Shown: positions 17,013 to 26,439, numbered from the stretch's first letter. The stretch is DNA of 64,000 nucleotides from Chryseobacterium wanjuense (GCF_900111495.1 NZ_FOIU01000001.1:1798001-1862000), one strand, 5' to 3'. The notes: generated by a model from the sequence alone, not told the origin. Numbers and translations are program-made.

Positions 17013-17933
17013 TTAATGGAATGATTGTTTAAATTGTAAGGGTGTCAAATTTGTTTTCTTTTTAAACAATTTGCTGAAGGATTGTGAATGCTCAAAACCT
17101 ATCTCATATGCAATTTGCGAGACTGACAAATTGGTGGATGTCAAATACTCTTTTGCTTTGTCGATCAGGGTGTCGTGTATGTGTTGCTGTGCACTTCGAC
17201 CAGTAAATGAACGAAGCATATCACTTAAATATCTTGGAGAAACATGTAACTGCTCTCCCAAATATTCAACAGTTGGAAGCCCTCTTTCTAGGGGTTGTCC
17301 TTCTTTAAAATAATTGTTCAAAATCTGCTCCATCCGTGTAAGCAGATCATTATTAACGTCTATTCGCGTACTGAATTGGCGTTTGTAAAAACGATTGCTG
17401 TAATTGAATAAAACTTCAATATGTGACACTACTAAGTCCTGACTAAAATCATCCATACTGCTGGTCAGTTCTTCCTTTATATTGTCAAAAACAGAAAAAA
17501 CGGTTTGTTTTTCCTTATCAGATAAAAGCAAGGCCTCATTAGCCGAATACGAAAAGAAACCAAATGTTTTTATTTTGGCACCCAGCGGATAGTCGCGAAT
17601 AAAATCAGGATGAAAAAGTAGCGTGTAGCCCGAATAATCTTTGTCTTCCCCGGCACTTTGGATAACCTGATTGGGCGAAACAAAGGACAATCCTCCCTCA
17701 TTAAAATCATAATGGCTTTGTCCGTATTTTATTTTTGCCGTTAAACTTTTCTTGTATGAAACTTTATAGAAGTTCAGCAGTAATGCTTTTGGCAGCTCAT
17801 CCGCGGGCGTTTTTATATCTGCATAGTTTATCAGGCTCACCAATGGATGCACTGGTTTTGGGAAGCCTAAAGCCTTATGCAACTCCGATATAGAATTGAA
17901 TTTTTGTGGTGAGGCGTTTGCACTTTTCATCAC
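17013..17933 (-). CDS. AraC-family transcriptional regulator
   Basis: This 306-residue protein has an N-terminal cupin-like sensing domain and a C-terminal pair of helix-turn-helix motifs. These read VEYLGEQLHVSPRYLSDML and VSQIAYEIGFEHSQSFSKLF. The last segment (KKKTNLTPLQFKQ) is the usual AraC ending. It follows the SDR gene by 18 bases on the same strand, so regulator and enzyme form one transcript. The pairing suggests control of the SDR in response to its substrate, but nothing in the sequence identifies that compound. Confidence 0.88.
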   Translation of the reverse strand: MMKSANASPQKFNSISELHKALGFPKPVHPLVSLINYADIKTPADELPKALLLNFYKVSYKKSLTAKIKYGQSHYDFNEGGLSFVSPNQVIQSAGEDKDYSGYTLLFHPDFIRDYPLGAKIKTFGFFSYSANEALLLSDKEKQTVFSVFDNIKEELTSSMDDFSQDLVVSHIEVLFNYSNRFYKRQFSTRIDVNNDLLTRMEQILNNYFKEGQPLERGLPTVEYLGEQLHVSPRYLSDMLRSFTGRSAQQHIHDTLIDKAKEYLTSTNLSVSQIAYEIGFEHSQSFSKLFKKKTNLTPLQFKQSFH

Positions 17934-17951
17934 TACAAATGTACTAAATGT

Positions 17952-18758
17952 TTAATAAGCAAACATTTTCTGTATCTTTTGATATTGTGCTTCCGCCCCG
18001 ATTTCTTCCCTCTCCGTATAAAGTGAAACAGCGTCCTGTCCTGCAATGTAACGCAGTTGATCTTTGTTGTCGGTTGCCGCATCAAAAATCACGGCTGCAA
18101 TGCTTTCGGGGGTTGAAAAGTTACTTACACGTTCTTCACTGTAACCTTCACTTACTTTTTCAACCAATTGATTATAAGCTTCATGTTGTCCACCGTCCAT
18201 AGAACGCCCTGTAAAGTCGGTCTGTATTCCGCCTGGTGCAACTGTTTTGACCTTCACACCGAAGTGAGCCAAATCATAAGCCAAACTTTCTGAAAAACCG
18301 TCAATTGCAAATTTTGTAGCTGCATACACAGAACACGTTGGATACCCAATCAAACCGAACATTGAAGTGATATTGATAAACATTCCGTTCTTTCTTTCAC
18401 GAAAATAAGGGGTAAATGCTTTTGTTACTCTTATAACCCCTAAAAGGTTTGTGTTCAACTGGCGGTTTATTTGTTCGTCTGTCAATGCTTCCAAAGCACC
18501 GATTAAGCCGTAACCGGCATTGTTTACTACTACATCTATAGAATGGTTGGTTATCGCCTTTTTTATTGTTTCTTCTATTTGTGTAAGGTCTGTTACGTCC
18601 AATTTCAGAACGGTAACATTTTCAAGTTTGTTGAGCTCCGTTTCGTTTTCGGGTTTACGCATTGTTGCGATGACATTCCAACCTTTCGATTGAAACAGTT
18701 TTGCCGTTGCCTTTCCTAAACCCGCCGAAGCACCTGTAATGAAAATTGTCTTTTGCAT
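17952..18758 (-). CDS. Short-chain dehydrogenase/reductase, co-transcribed with AraC regulator
   Basis: The 268-residue classical SDR has TGASAGLGKATA (NADP-type), NNAGYG, catalytic-serine region NITSMFG and YAATK. The basic residue after the second strand (ATMRKPEN) favours NADPH. The C-terminal half is typical of the group that includes many AraC-linked SDRs of Bacteroidota. It probably reduces a carbonyl compound in the cytoplasm. The AraC gene follows after 18 bases. Codon use does not differ visibly from the neighbours. Confidence 0.88.
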   Translation of the reverse strand: MQKTIFITGASAGLGKATAKLFQSKGWNVIATMRKPENETELNKLENVTVLKLDVTDLTQIEETIKKAITNHSIDVVVNNAGYGLIGALEALTDEQINRQLNTNLLGVIRVTKAFTPYFRERKNGMFINITSMFGLIGYPTCSVYAATKFAIDGFSESLAYDLAHFGVKVKTVAPGGIQTDFTGRSMDGGQHEAYNQLVEKVSEGYSEERVSNFSTPESIAAVIFDAATDNKDQLRYIAGQDAVSLYTEREEIGAEAQYQKIQKMFAY

Positions 18759-18892
18759 ATTTTTGTTGTTTTAATTTTAACAATGCAAAATTCCGTAGAA
18801 GCTGAAACCTTTTTGTTGCTCGATTGAGTCAGGTTGTAGCCAAAATGACGAAGGCGGTAAATAGTAGATTTTATTTATTAAAAAAATTTTAA

Positions 18893-18979
18893 TCTCTCGA
18901 AAATAAAATTCCTAGCAAAGTCGGAAACGAAAATTTCTACGGAAAAATTGGAATTGATCTTGAAAATGAAATGCCGTAA
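18893..18979 (+). pseudogene. Possible C-terminal gene remnant (28 codons)
   Basis: Between two stop codons the + strand reads SLENKIPSKVGNENFYGKIG followed by IDLENEMP, ending in TAA. There is no start codon. The residue mix looks protein-like and unlike translated A/T-rich spacer, so it may be the end of a lost gene. It is too short to assign to a family. Nothing else is visible in the 306-base spacer 18759-19064 apart from the terminator at its end. Confidence 0.2.
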
Positions 18980-18999
18980 TTGAAAGGATCATTATTAAA

Positions 19000-19035
19000 A
19001 AATAAACACCAGTCTAGTGATACTGGTGTTTATTT
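19000..19035 (-). terminator. Strong terminator at the end of the polyol operon
   Basis: AAATAAACACCAGT (19000-19013) and ACTGGTGTTTATTT (19022-19035) form a perfect 14-base stem with an 8-base loop. A-runs on the left give T residues on the minus strand. It lies 30 bases after the kinase stop codon. Confidence 0.8.
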
Positions 19036-19064
19036 AAAAATTTTGAGTGAATCTCAAACTTAAA

Positions 19065-20549
19065 TTATTTAGACTTACTCAGATGACTTTTCAAGCTTTC
19101 CAGCCATTTGGAATATTCGGCTTCATAGGTATTGAGAGTAGGCTCTACCGTTTTAATAGGTTCCGTATTTTCGAACGCTTCCTCAAAATTTGCAAAAGCA
19201 CCGGAACCAATTCCCGCCCCTAAAGCAGCACCAACGCTTCCATCATTTTTATAAAGTTCCAAAGGTACTCCTATGGTATTGACAAAGGCTTCTACAAATA
19301 CATCACTTAAAAAGAGGTTGGCTCTTCCGGCTTTTATCACTTTAGCATTCATTCCGTTTTCTTTCATAATATCAAAACCGTATCGAAATGCGAACGCAAT
19401 TCCTTCCTGTGTCGCTCTTACAAGATGAGCACGAGTGTGCAGATTAAGGTCAATATTTATAAATTGTGTACCGATCAGCTTGTTATTCAGCATTCTTTCT
19501 GCACCGTTTCCGAAAGGCAGAACTTGGAGATTATTGCTTCCGACAGGTATATGAGACGCTTCTTCATTCAGTTGTTGGTAAGTTGTATTTTCGCCTAAAA
19601 TATTTTTCATCCAACGATACATGCTTCCTGTTCCATTAATACAGAGTAAAGCTCCCAATCTTCTCTCGGATTCCGAATGATTTACATGGGCAAAAGTATT
19701 GATTCTAGATTCATCATCATAAATAAGCTGATCACTGACTCCATAAATAACTCCGGATGTTCCTGCCGTTGCAGCAATTTCTCCCGGCTGCAGCACATTC
19801 AGAGAAAGTGCATTATTGGGCTGATCTCCAGCTTTGTAAGAAACGGGGATTCCTTTTTTTAATCCTAATTCTGCTGCTATACTTGCAAGCAAAGTGCCGT
19901 GTACAGAAAATACTTCTCTTATCTCAGGAATGATATTTTCACTGAATCCAAAATAGTTTAGTATTTTTTGTGACAGCCTGTTTTCAACAAAATCATAGAA
20001 CACTCCTTCGGACAATGTTTCTGCAGATGCCGTAACTTCCCCAGTCAATTCCATTGAAATATAATCTCCGGGGAGCATTATTTTATCTGTTTTTTCAAAA
20101 ATATCGGGTTCATTTTCCTTTATCCATGCCAATTTGGATGCCGTAAAATTTCCCGGTGAGTTCAGAAGATGTTGTAAGCAATATTCTTCTCCCAGTTCAG
20201 CAAATGCTTTATTACCAATTTCCACAGCTCTGCTGTCGCACCAGATAATACTGTTGCGCAAAATTTTCTGATCTTTGTCCACCACCACCAAACCATGCAT
20301 TTGATAAGCAATCCCAATAGACTGAATATCTAAAGGATTATAATTTCCAGTGGCATTACATTTAAGGATGGCCATTTTTGTATGTTCCCACCACATTTTC
20401 GGAGACTGTTCTGCCCAACCGGGTTTTACGGCAATAATGGGAGATTCTGATTCCGGATATTGTGCAGATGCTAAAACCTGCTTATTGTGAGCATCTACAA
20501 TGGAAACTTTTATAGACGATGTTCCGATGTCAATTCCTAATAATAACAT
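19065..20549 (-). CDS. FGGY-family carbohydrate kinase, xylulokinase-like
   Basis: The 494-residue kinase has the N-terminal phosphate-binding motif GIDIGTSSIK. The substrate-loop motif YQMHGLVVVD matches xylulokinases (QMHGLV). The C-terminal ATPase segment contains VIKAGRANLFLSDVFVEAF and GAALGAGIGSGA. It should phosphorylate a ketose such as xylulose or erythrulose produced by the dehydrogenase encoded upstream. It is the last gene of the LacI-controlled operon and is followed by a strong terminator. The exact sugar is inferred from context. Confidence 0.85.
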   Translation of the reverse strand: MLLLGIDIGTSSIKVSIVDAHNKQVLASAQYPESESPIIAVKPGWAEQSPKMWWEHTKMAILKCNATGNYNPLDIQSIGIAYQMHGLVVVDKDQKILRNSIIWCDSRAVEIGNKAFAELGEEYCLQHLLNSPGNFTASKLAWIKENEPDIFEKTDKIMLPGDYISMELTGEVTASAETLSEGVFYDFVENRLSQKILNYFGFSENIIPEIREVFSVHGTLLASIAAELGLKKGIPVSYKAGDQPNNALSLNVLQPGEIAATAGTSGVIYGVSDQLIYDDESRINTFAHVNHSESERRLGALLCINGTGSMYRWMKNILGENTTYQQLNEEASHIPVGSNNLQVLPFGNGAERMLNNKLIGTQFINIDLNLHTRAHLVRATQEGIAFAFRYGFDIMKENGMNAKVIKAGRANLFLSDVFVEAFVNTIGVPLELYKNDGSVGAALGAGIGSGAFANFEEAFENTEPIKTVEPTLNTYEAEYSKWLESLKSHLSKSK

Positions 20550-20615
20550 AAGCTTTTAATAATGGAAATGGTGTTTATAGTTTTAGGGTTGGTCTTGTAT
20601 ATTATGATAGATAAA

Positions 20616-20642
20616 CCTTATAGGCTTTGTGAACCTATAAGG
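20616..20642. repeat. Intergenic hairpin, CCTTATAGG/CCTATAAGG type
   Basis: CCTTATAGG, a 9-base spacer and CCTATAAGG form a perfect inverted repeat between the dehydrogenase and kinase genes. The following bases (GAACCTATAA...TTAAAA) resemble part of the element at 21858-21951 in the next spacer. This suggests two copies of one intergenic repeat family. It may also protect or divide the operon mRNA. Confidence 0.5.
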
Positions 20643-20720
20643 CATTAAAATAGCTTAAATCAATTCTCAGATCTTCTCAATTTGCATTCAGAAGAACTAT
20701 TTTAAAACAATATCTTAGAT

Positions 20721-21812
20721 TTAAGGTTCAAGGGTTACTTTAACGGAAGTGAGTCCGTCTGCAACAAGATCTATTGCTTTTTGATAATCGGTTAAAGGAA
20801 ATTTATGGGTGACAATTTCTTCCATAGGCAGTAAACCCTGCTCCAGCATACGAATGGCAACCGGATAGCAATTGGGTCCTAAATGAGAACCATGAATGTT
20901 TAATTCTTTGGTATCACCAATGATCGTCCAGTCTACGGTAACTTTTTCGCGCATTACACTAAACTCAACAAAAGTTCCCATTTTTCGGATCATATTCAAT
21001 CCCTGCTCAACTGCAGAAGGATGGCCTGTAGCTTCAATATAAACATCACATCCATACCCATCTGTAAGTTCCAAAACTTTCTTTACTGCATTTTCTTTTG
21101 TTACATTAATCCCTATATCTGCACCGGAACGTAAGGCAAGTTCTAATCTTTCATCCTGCATATCGAGGGCAATAATTCTTGCCGGACTTTTCATTTTTGC
21201 TGCGGCAAACATTCCTAATCCCAATGGACCACAACCTGCAATGACAACGGTATCCTGGTATTTGATATCGCCACGTTCCACAGCGTGTATAGAACAAGCC
21301 AAAGGCTCTATAAATGCAGCATGGTGTAATGGAATAGACTTCGGAACTTTAAAGTTGAATGCCCCTTTCGGGAAAAGCATATATTCTGCCCATGCGCCTT
21401 GTGTACGTTGGTGAAAGCCATAGATATCATGTACATTACACATCCAGTAATGTCCGTTTTTGCAGTATCGGCATTCTCCACAAGGAACAATTTGCTCGCT
21501 TACGGCATGGTCACCAATTTCAAGATGATACAATTCTTTTGCACCTTCTCCTAATTCTACTACTTCACCGACAAATTCATGACCCGGAATTACGGGAGCT
21601 TCACAATATGCAGTTCGGTTTTCATCACCCCAGAAAAGCGGAGCTCCGGTATAACATTTTATATCGCTTGCACAAATACCTGCACTTTTTACTTTTACCA
21701 AGATTTCTCCCGGTCCCGGTTTTGGCACTGGAACTTCTTCAAGTCTGTAATCGTGCGGAGCATAAGCTACGATAGCTTTCATTACCTCAGGAATTGTTTT
21801 ATGACTATTCAT
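20721..21812 (-). CDS. Zinc-dependent polyol dehydrogenase, erythritol/L-threitol dehydrogenase-like
   Basis: The 363-residue medium-chain dehydrogenase has the catalytic-zinc residues in GICASDIK and PGHEF. The structural zinc cysteines are CGECRYCKNGHYWMC, and the NAD motif is GCGPLGLG. From memory, long segments (SDIKCYTGAPLFWGDENR, VSEQIVPCGECRYCKNG, SIHAVERGDIKYQDTV) are close to the erythritol/L-threitol dehydrogenase of mycobacteria. It would oxidise a tetritol or pentitol to the ketose used by the FGGY kinase. It sits between the binding-protein and kinase genes of the operon. Substrate remains unproven; xylitol or arabitol are alternatives. Confidence 0.82.
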   Translation of the reverse strand: MNSHKTIPEVMKAIVAYAPHDYRLEEVPVPKPGPGEILVKVKSAGICASDIKCYTGAPLFWGDENRTAYCEAPVIPGHEFVGEVVELGEGAKELYHLEIGDHAVSEQIVPCGECRYCKNGHYWMCNVHDIYGFHQRTQGAWAEYMLFPKGAFNFKVPKSIPLHHAAFIEPLACSIHAVERGDIKYQDTVVIAGCGPLGLGMFAAAKMKSPARIIALDMQDERLELALRSGADIGINVTKENAVKKVLELTDGYGCDVYIEATGHPSAVEQGLNMIRKMGTFVEFSVMREKVTVDWTIIGDTKELNIHGSHLGPNCYPVAIRMLEQGLLPMEEIVTHKFPLTDYQKAIDLVADGLTSVKVTLEP

Positions 21813-21857
21813 TTTATGATTTCTTACTTTTAAATTTTAATTTTAGTTTAATAATTT

Positions 21858-21951
21858 GGTATTGTTAATTTAGAACCTATAAAGTCTTAAAACAGACTGA
21901 AAATCAATCTTTGAATTGTATTTAGCTGAAATGTTTTAAATTAACAATACC
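21858..21951. repeat. 94-base element bounded by 15-base perfect inverted repeats
   Basis: GGTATTGTTAATTTA (21858-21872) and its exact reverse complement (21937-21951) enclose 64 bases that contain a smaller AGTCT/AGACT hairpin. It fills most of the spacer between the dehydrogenase and binding-protein genes. No coding capacity is seen. It could be a MITE-like element or a structured mRNA processing site. Confidence 0.5.
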
Positions 21952-21959
21952 GATAATTT

Positions 21960-22949
21960 TTATGGATGTTTCTTTAAAAACTCAGCCAAATTTTCTTTTG
22001 TTACCAATTCGAATGGAATAAAATTGTCATGCGGATATTTTTTACCGGCTGCTAGATCTGCTGCAATTTTTACGGAAAGTGCACCCTGCCCTTTTGCATC
22101 CTGAAAAACGGTACATGCAAGTTTTCCTTCTTTTACAAAAGTTAAGGCATCAGCAATAGCATCGATCCCTGAAACAAGGATTTCTTTTTGTTTTCCGGCT
22201 GCTTCAATGGCTTTGTAAGCACCAATGGCCATCTCGTCGTTTTGTGAAATTACTGCATTTACCACTTTACCGCTAGATAATACATTTTCCATTACAGAAA
22301 GACCTTGTGCTCTGTCCCAATTTCCTGTCTGTTCGAATACGATTTTGATGTCAGGATATTTTTTCAACACTTCTTTTATCCCTTGTGTACGTTGCTGTTC
22401 TGCAGAATTTCCCCAAGGCCCGTGTATAATGACGATGTTTCCTTTTCCTCCCATTCTTTTTGCCATTTCTTCCATTTCCAGACGACCGGCAACTACATCT
22501 TCACTTCCAACATAGGCATTTGCTTTTTGTATATTTGCAGTCATTGCATTTACCACTACAATTGGGATTTTAGCGCTATTGGCCATTTCCACGGCAGGTA
22601 CGGTTGCATCTTTTTCTATGGGTTGCAGAATGATCGCATCCACACCTTGTGTAATGAAATTTTCAACTTGTCCTACCTGCTTTTCGCCGCTTCCCATTCC
22701 ATCAACTTCAATAATTTCCACACCCAGTTCTTTTGCTTTCGCCTGAAGTGCTTTTTGAAGGTTGATGGTAAATTCACTCTGAAGACTTTCATAGCTTACT
22801 CCGATTACATATTTCTTTTTTCCACCTGCATCTGTTTTGGATTTGTCGTTACAAGATGTAAGCATACAAAAGATTAATGCTACTACGAAGAATGATAAAG
22901 AGATCACCCTTTTTTTAGAGGGTACAATTTTTAAATTATTTTTTTTCAT
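21960..22949 (-). CDS. Sugar/polyol ABC transporter substrate-binding lipoprotein (RbsB-like)
   Basis: The start MKKNNLKIV at 22949 is chosen because the signal sequence follows it; the longer frame would overlap the permease gene. The mature 329-residue protein carries a lipobox (MLTSC) and a type-1 periplasmic-binding fold: KKKYVIGVSYESLQSEFT, GVDAIILQP, VAGRLEMEEMAKRMGGKGN and AIISQNDEMAIGAYKA-like NAVISQNDEMAIGAYKA. It captures a monosaccharide or polyol in the periplasm for the RbsC/RbsA-type importer encoded just upstream. Sugar ABC importers are uncommon in this group of Bacteroidota, which makes the operon notable. Confidence 0.88.
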   Translation of the reverse strand: MKKNNLKIVPSKKRVISLSFFVVALIFCMLTSCNDKSKTDAGGKKKYVIGVSYESLQSEFTINLQKALQAKAKELGVEIIEVDGMGSGEKQVGQVENFITQGVDAIILQPIEKDATVPAVEMANSAKIPIVVVNAMTANIQKANAYVGSEDVVAGRLEMEEMAKRMGGKGNIVIIHGPWGNSAEQQRTQGIKEVLKKYPDIKIVFEQTGNWDRAQGLSVMENVLSSGKVVNAVISQNDEMAIGAYKAIEAAGKQKEILVSGIDAIADALTFVKEGKLACTVFQDAKGQGALSVKIAADLAAGKKYPHDNFIPFELVTKENLAEFLKKHP

Positions 22950-22980
22950 GACATAAATTATTTTAGTTAAAATTTTATTT

Positions 22981-23961
22981 TTATTTTTTCTTATCCAGCA
23001 TGGCTGCCATAACAATCACGGCTCCTTTTACGATCTGCTGCCAATAGGAAGAGACTCCTAAAATGTCTAATCCGTTATTCATTACCGCAATGATAAGCAC
23101 ACCTGTAAGTGTTCCTAGTATACTTCCATAACCTCCTTTAAGGCTTGTTCCTCCAATTACGACCGCCGCAATAGCATCCAGCTCATAACCTGTACCCGCA
23201 GAAGGCGCACCGGCCATTACACGGGAAGAAACGATAATACCTACCAATCCTGCCAAAGCTCCGGCAATGATGAAAACTTTCCAGACTACATTTTTGGTGT
23301 TGATTCCGGAGATTTTCGCAGCCAATTCATTTCCTCCGGTTGCATAAACCTGGCGGCCAAATCGGGTGTATTTCAGTAAGAAAATCCCAAACAGCGAAAT
23401 CAAAAAGAAAATAATAACAGGCGTCGGAATTCCTAGAATCAAGCCGCCACCGATGCTTTTATAAGAATCACTAAGGTTAATTTCCGGCTTTCCTGATGTA
23501 TACACCAATGCAATTCCTCTTGCAGCCGTCATCATCCCAAGCGTAACAATGAAAGGGGCGATTTTTGTACGGGAAATTATGAAACCGTTAATTGCGCCCA
23601 AAAGTGCTCCCATACCAATACCAATTATTAATGGAACTACAAGCGGATAATTGCTGTCGGTATGTGCGAAAGAGGAAGCTATTACCGCACTTACGGCTAC
23701 TATTGCCCCTACTGAAAGGTCTATGGATCCGTTGATGATAATTAAGGTCATTCCTATGGAAATAATTCCGTTGATGGAAGACTGTCTTAAAACATTTAAT
23801 ATATTTCCCGGCTTTAGAAAAGTAGGTGATAATATAGAAAGTATTAATATTATTAAGAGTAGCGCAATGTATATTCCGTATGTGGAAAAAAATTGCTTTA
23901 AGTTCTGGGGCTCTCTGCTGTACCCCGAACTTTGTTTATTGAAGATTTGTGAAAAATTCAT
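22981..23961 (-). CDS. Sugar ABC transporter permease (RbsC-like)
   Basis: The 326-residue protein consists of eight to ten hydrophobic helices. Landmarks of the ribose-type permease family are IISIGMTLIIINGSIDLSVG, GLINGFI-like AINGFIISRTKIAPFIVTLG and AAVVIGGTSLKGGYGS. It forms the inner-membrane channel with the RbsA-type ATPase. The stop codon is 31 bases before the binding-protein start and the start is 27 bases after the ATPase stop, so all three are co-transcribed. Confidence 0.92.
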   Translation of the reverse strand: MNFSQIFNKQSSGYSREPQNLKQFFSTYGIYIALLLIILILSILSPTFLKPGNILNVLRQSSINGIISIGMTLIIINGSIDLSVGAIVAVSAVIASSFAHTDSNYPLVVPLIIGIGMGALLGAINGFIISRTKIAPFIVTLGMMTAARGIALVYTSGKPEINLSDSYKSIGGGLILGIPTPVIIFFLISLFGIFLLKYTRFGRQVYATGGNELAAKISGINTKNVVWKVFIIAGALAGLVGIIVSSRVMAGAPSAGTGYELDAIAAVVIGGTSLKGGYGSILGTLTGVLIIAVMNNGLDILGVSSYWQQIVKGAVIVMAAMLDKKK

Positions 23962-23988
23962 AATAACGTTTTATAAAGATTAATTAAG

Positions 23989-25536
23989 CTAAGATTCTTG
24001 TAAATTCATTTCTGGATTTCGATTTTCGAATGTCATAGCAGCTTCCAGAATTTTTTCCTGGGTAATTTCTGATCGATCCAGGGTTGTGATGAGATTTCCG
24101 TTGCAAAGGACTAAACTACGGTCGCAGAGTCCTATAATTTCGGGGATTTCTGAGGAAATCATAATAATGCTTTTCCCGGATTCTGCCAGTGTTCTGATGA
24201 GTTTATAAATTTCCTGTTTGGCACCGATATCAATACCTCTCGTGGGCTCGTCCAGAAGTATAATGGAAGGGCCATTCAGAAGCCATCTCCCCAATATTAC
24301 TTTTTGCTGATTTCCACCACTTAAAAGTCCGATAGGTTTAGAACGATGAGAAGTTTTGATATTCAGTTTCGAAATAAGGCCGTTTACCTCTTTCTTTTCT
24401 GTTTTCATATCAATAATTTCACCCATATAGCAAATATTTTTCAGACAGCTTATTGTCATATTATCGTTTACAGAGCTGTCTGCACAAATTCCCTGCTGTT
24501 TCCGGTCTTCCGTAATAAATGCCATTTTATTGGCCACTGCTGAACTTGGGGAGCTGATGTTTACCTTTTTACCATTGATGATGATATCGCCGGAATAAGC
24601 TTTGCTGAGCCCGAATAAAGTCTCCAGAATTTCTGTTCTGCCCGCTCCTACCAAACCTGCCAGTCCCAATATTTCTCCTTTATTTAATTTAAAACTTATG
24701 TTTTGGAATTTATTTTTAAGGTTCAGATTTTTGACTTCAAGCACTGTTTCTGCCTCCGGTTTTTTGGAAACTTCAGGGAACAACTCTCCCAAAGGTCTTC
24801 CTACCATATGCTTAATAAGGCTTTCGTTTGTAAAATTTTCTGCGCTGTCTGATATAATGGTATTGCCATCTCTCATTACAGTAATGCTGTCGCAAACCCG
24901 GAATATCTCATCCATTCTGTGGGAGATATAAATGATCGATACATCTTTTTCTTTCAGCTTTTTAATAATAGCAAATAACTTTTCGGCTTCGCGAACAGAA
25001 AGTGAAGACGTTGGCTCATCCATGATGATAATGGAAGCATTGCAGGAAACGGCTTTCATAATTTCCACGAGCTGCTTTTCCGCAATACTGAGGTCGCGCA
25101 TGTATTTGTTTGGGTCGATGGAAATATTTGCATCCTGAAAAAGATCAATCGTCATCTGATTCAGTTTCTTTCTATCGATAATTTTAAGAAAACTGAATGT
25201 GGGCTCTTTTCCAAGGAAAACATTTTCAGCAACCGTCATATCCCCTATCGGATTCAGTTCCTGATAAATCATCGCAATTCCTGTTTCCAAAGCATGTTGT
25301 GGTGTTTTATACGTGATTTGTTTTCCGTTCAGGGAAATCTGACCTTTATCAGGGACATATAATCCTGCCAGAATTTTCATAAGTGTTGATTTACCGGCAC
25401 CGTTTTCTCCCATTAAAGCATGTACTTCACCTTTTTTCAGAGAAAAATAGATTTTCTTTAAAACACTTACGCCATCAAAAGATTTAACGATATCTTTCAT
25501 TTCCAGCAGTTCTGTAGTATTTGCTTTTAAATTCAT
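23989..25536 (-). CDS. Sugar ABC transporter ATP-binding protein (RbsA-like, two ATPase domains)
   Basis: This 515-residue protein has two fused ABC cassettes. The first has GENGAGKST, signature LSIAEKQLVEIMKA and IIMDEPTSSL. The second, partly degenerate as usual for the family, has GLVGAGRTE in place of Walker A, and LLSGGNQQKVILGRW followed by LLDEPTRGID. It drives uptake of the sugar or polyol. It follows the outer-membrane barrel gene by 21 bases and precedes the permease gene. Confidence 0.93.
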   Translation of the reverse strand: MNLKANTTELLEMKDIVKSFDGVSVLKKIYFSLKKGEVHALMGENGAGKSTLMKILAGLYVPDKGQISLNGKQITYKTPQHALETGIAMIYQELNPIGDMTVAENVFLGKEPTFSFLKIIDRKKLNQMTIDLFQDANISIDPNKYMRDLSIAEKQLVEIMKAVSCNASIIIMDEPTSSLSVREAEKLFAIIKKLKEKDVSIIYISHRMDEIFRVCDSITVMRDGNTIISDSAENFTNESLIKHMVGRPLGELFPEVSKKPEAETVLEVKNLNLKNKFQNISFKLNKGEILGLAGLVGAGRTEILETLFGLSKAYSGDIIINGKKVNISSPSSAVANKMAFITEDRKQQGICADSSVNDNMTISCLKNICYMGEIIDMKTEKKEVNGLISKLNIKTSHRSKPIGLLSGGNQQKVILGRWLLNGPSIILLDEPTRGIDIGAKQEIYKLIRTLAESGKSIIMISSEIPEIIGLCDRSLVLCNGNLITTLDRSEITQEKILEAAMTFENRNPEMNLQES

Positions 25537-25557
25537 GACGTTCTTTATTAGGTTAAA

Positions 25558-26328
25558 TTAAAATAGTTGAACACCCAAGCCAAGAGTAGCTTTGTTGTGA
25601 TTTGGATTCCACATTCCTTGTACGAATACCGGAACTGCATATTTTCCGAAATGTATCTTTTTATTTACAGTCACGCCCACATTGACAATACCCGGAGAAG
25701 AGCTATAGAACGTATCATGCGTTACAAATGAGAAAGCTCCGCCCATATATAAATGTACATTTGTATCGCCTTCTTCATATACTTTGTAATCTAATTCTGC
25801 ATAATGCGAAAAACGGTTTTTCAACTTTCCGTTGGAATCAATAAAAGTATCCCTTCCCTGCACTACTGTTGCAAGAGAAACGGTAAGTGGAAATTTTTCG
25901 CTGAAATGATAAGCCAGATTTACATCTATAAAATGTCTTGTGGAAGATTTGTTATAATCAAAAATTTTCGCATCGGAAAAGCCCGTATAGTTAAAACTAT
26001 CCAAAAGCGTAATGTCGAAATTCTTGATATGGTAATTCAGGAAATAACAAAATTCTTTGTATTCTCCATTGAATCCGTTTCCACTCCAAAGTCCGAATTG
26101 TAGATTTTTATCTTTAGTAGTAACTGTTGCACTAGCCGTGAGTACAGGCACATCTGCAACAATATATCCTCGCCATAAGTGTTTGTTTTTAATACTTGCA
26201 CTTACATCGAAAGGTCTGTACTTGGGTTCCACACTTGCCGAATCGGTATTTTGTGCCGTTAAAGATTGTGTACATAAGCAGAGCCCCAAAGCGAATAAGC
26301 CAGAGAGTAGCGGTTTTTTTGTCATCAT
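25558..26328 (-). CDS. Outer-membrane beta-barrel (porin-like), first gene of the polyol operon
   Basis: The 256-residue protein has a signal peptide (ALGLCLCTQSLTAQ) and alternating beta-strands throughout. It starts with IKNKHLWRGYIVADVPVLTA, which recalls TorF-like putative porins, and ends in GLGVQLF, a C-terminal phenylalanine as in barrel proteins. As first gene after the LacI palindrome it likely lets the substrate cross the outer membrane, in place of a SusC/D pair. No closer family is recognised. Confidence 0.65.
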   Translation of the reverse strand: MMTKKPLLSGLFALGLCLCTQSLTAQNTDSASVEPKYRPFDVSASIKNKHLWRGYIVADVPVLTASATVTTKDKNLQFGLWSGNGFNGEYKEFCYFLNYHIKNFDITLLDSFNYTGFSDAKIFDYNKSSTRHFIDVNLAYHFSEKFPLTVSLATVVQGRDTFIDSNGKLKNRFSHYAELDYKVYEEGDTNVHLYMGGAFSFVTHDTFYSSSPGIVNVGVTVNKKIHFGKYAVPVFVQGMWNPNHNKATLGLGVQLF

Positions 26329-26406
26329 TTTGTTTTTTTTTAAAGTTTTATTTTCTTTTTACTGTATAAGTTTATTTTTTTATTTAAAATTTAATATTTA
26401 CTTTAT

Positions 26407-26428
26407 TTTGTTTAATCGATTAAACAAA
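26407..26428 (-). promoter_or_regulatory. LacI-type operator upstream of the polyol operon
   Basis: A perfect 22-base palindrome has the core TTTAATCGATTAAA flanked by TTTG and CAAA. It sits 79 bases before the start of the outer-membrane barrel gene and just after the lacI stop codon. The central CG and A/T arms match LacI/GalR-family operators. A near-identical copy stands upstream of lacI itself. Confidence 0.8.
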
Positions 26429-26439
26429 TTGATAAAAAA

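Noticed and set aside
6642..18758. Idea that the SDR genes at 6642 and 17952 are recent duplicates
   Set aside because: They share only family motifs, differ in sequence elsewhere and have regulators of different families.
20721..21812. Annotation of the dehydrogenase as sorbitol or threonine dehydrogenase
   Set aside because: Both are related medium-chain enzymes, but the segments around FWGDENR and QIVPCGECRYCKNGHYWMC fit erythritol/threitol dehydrogenase better from memory.
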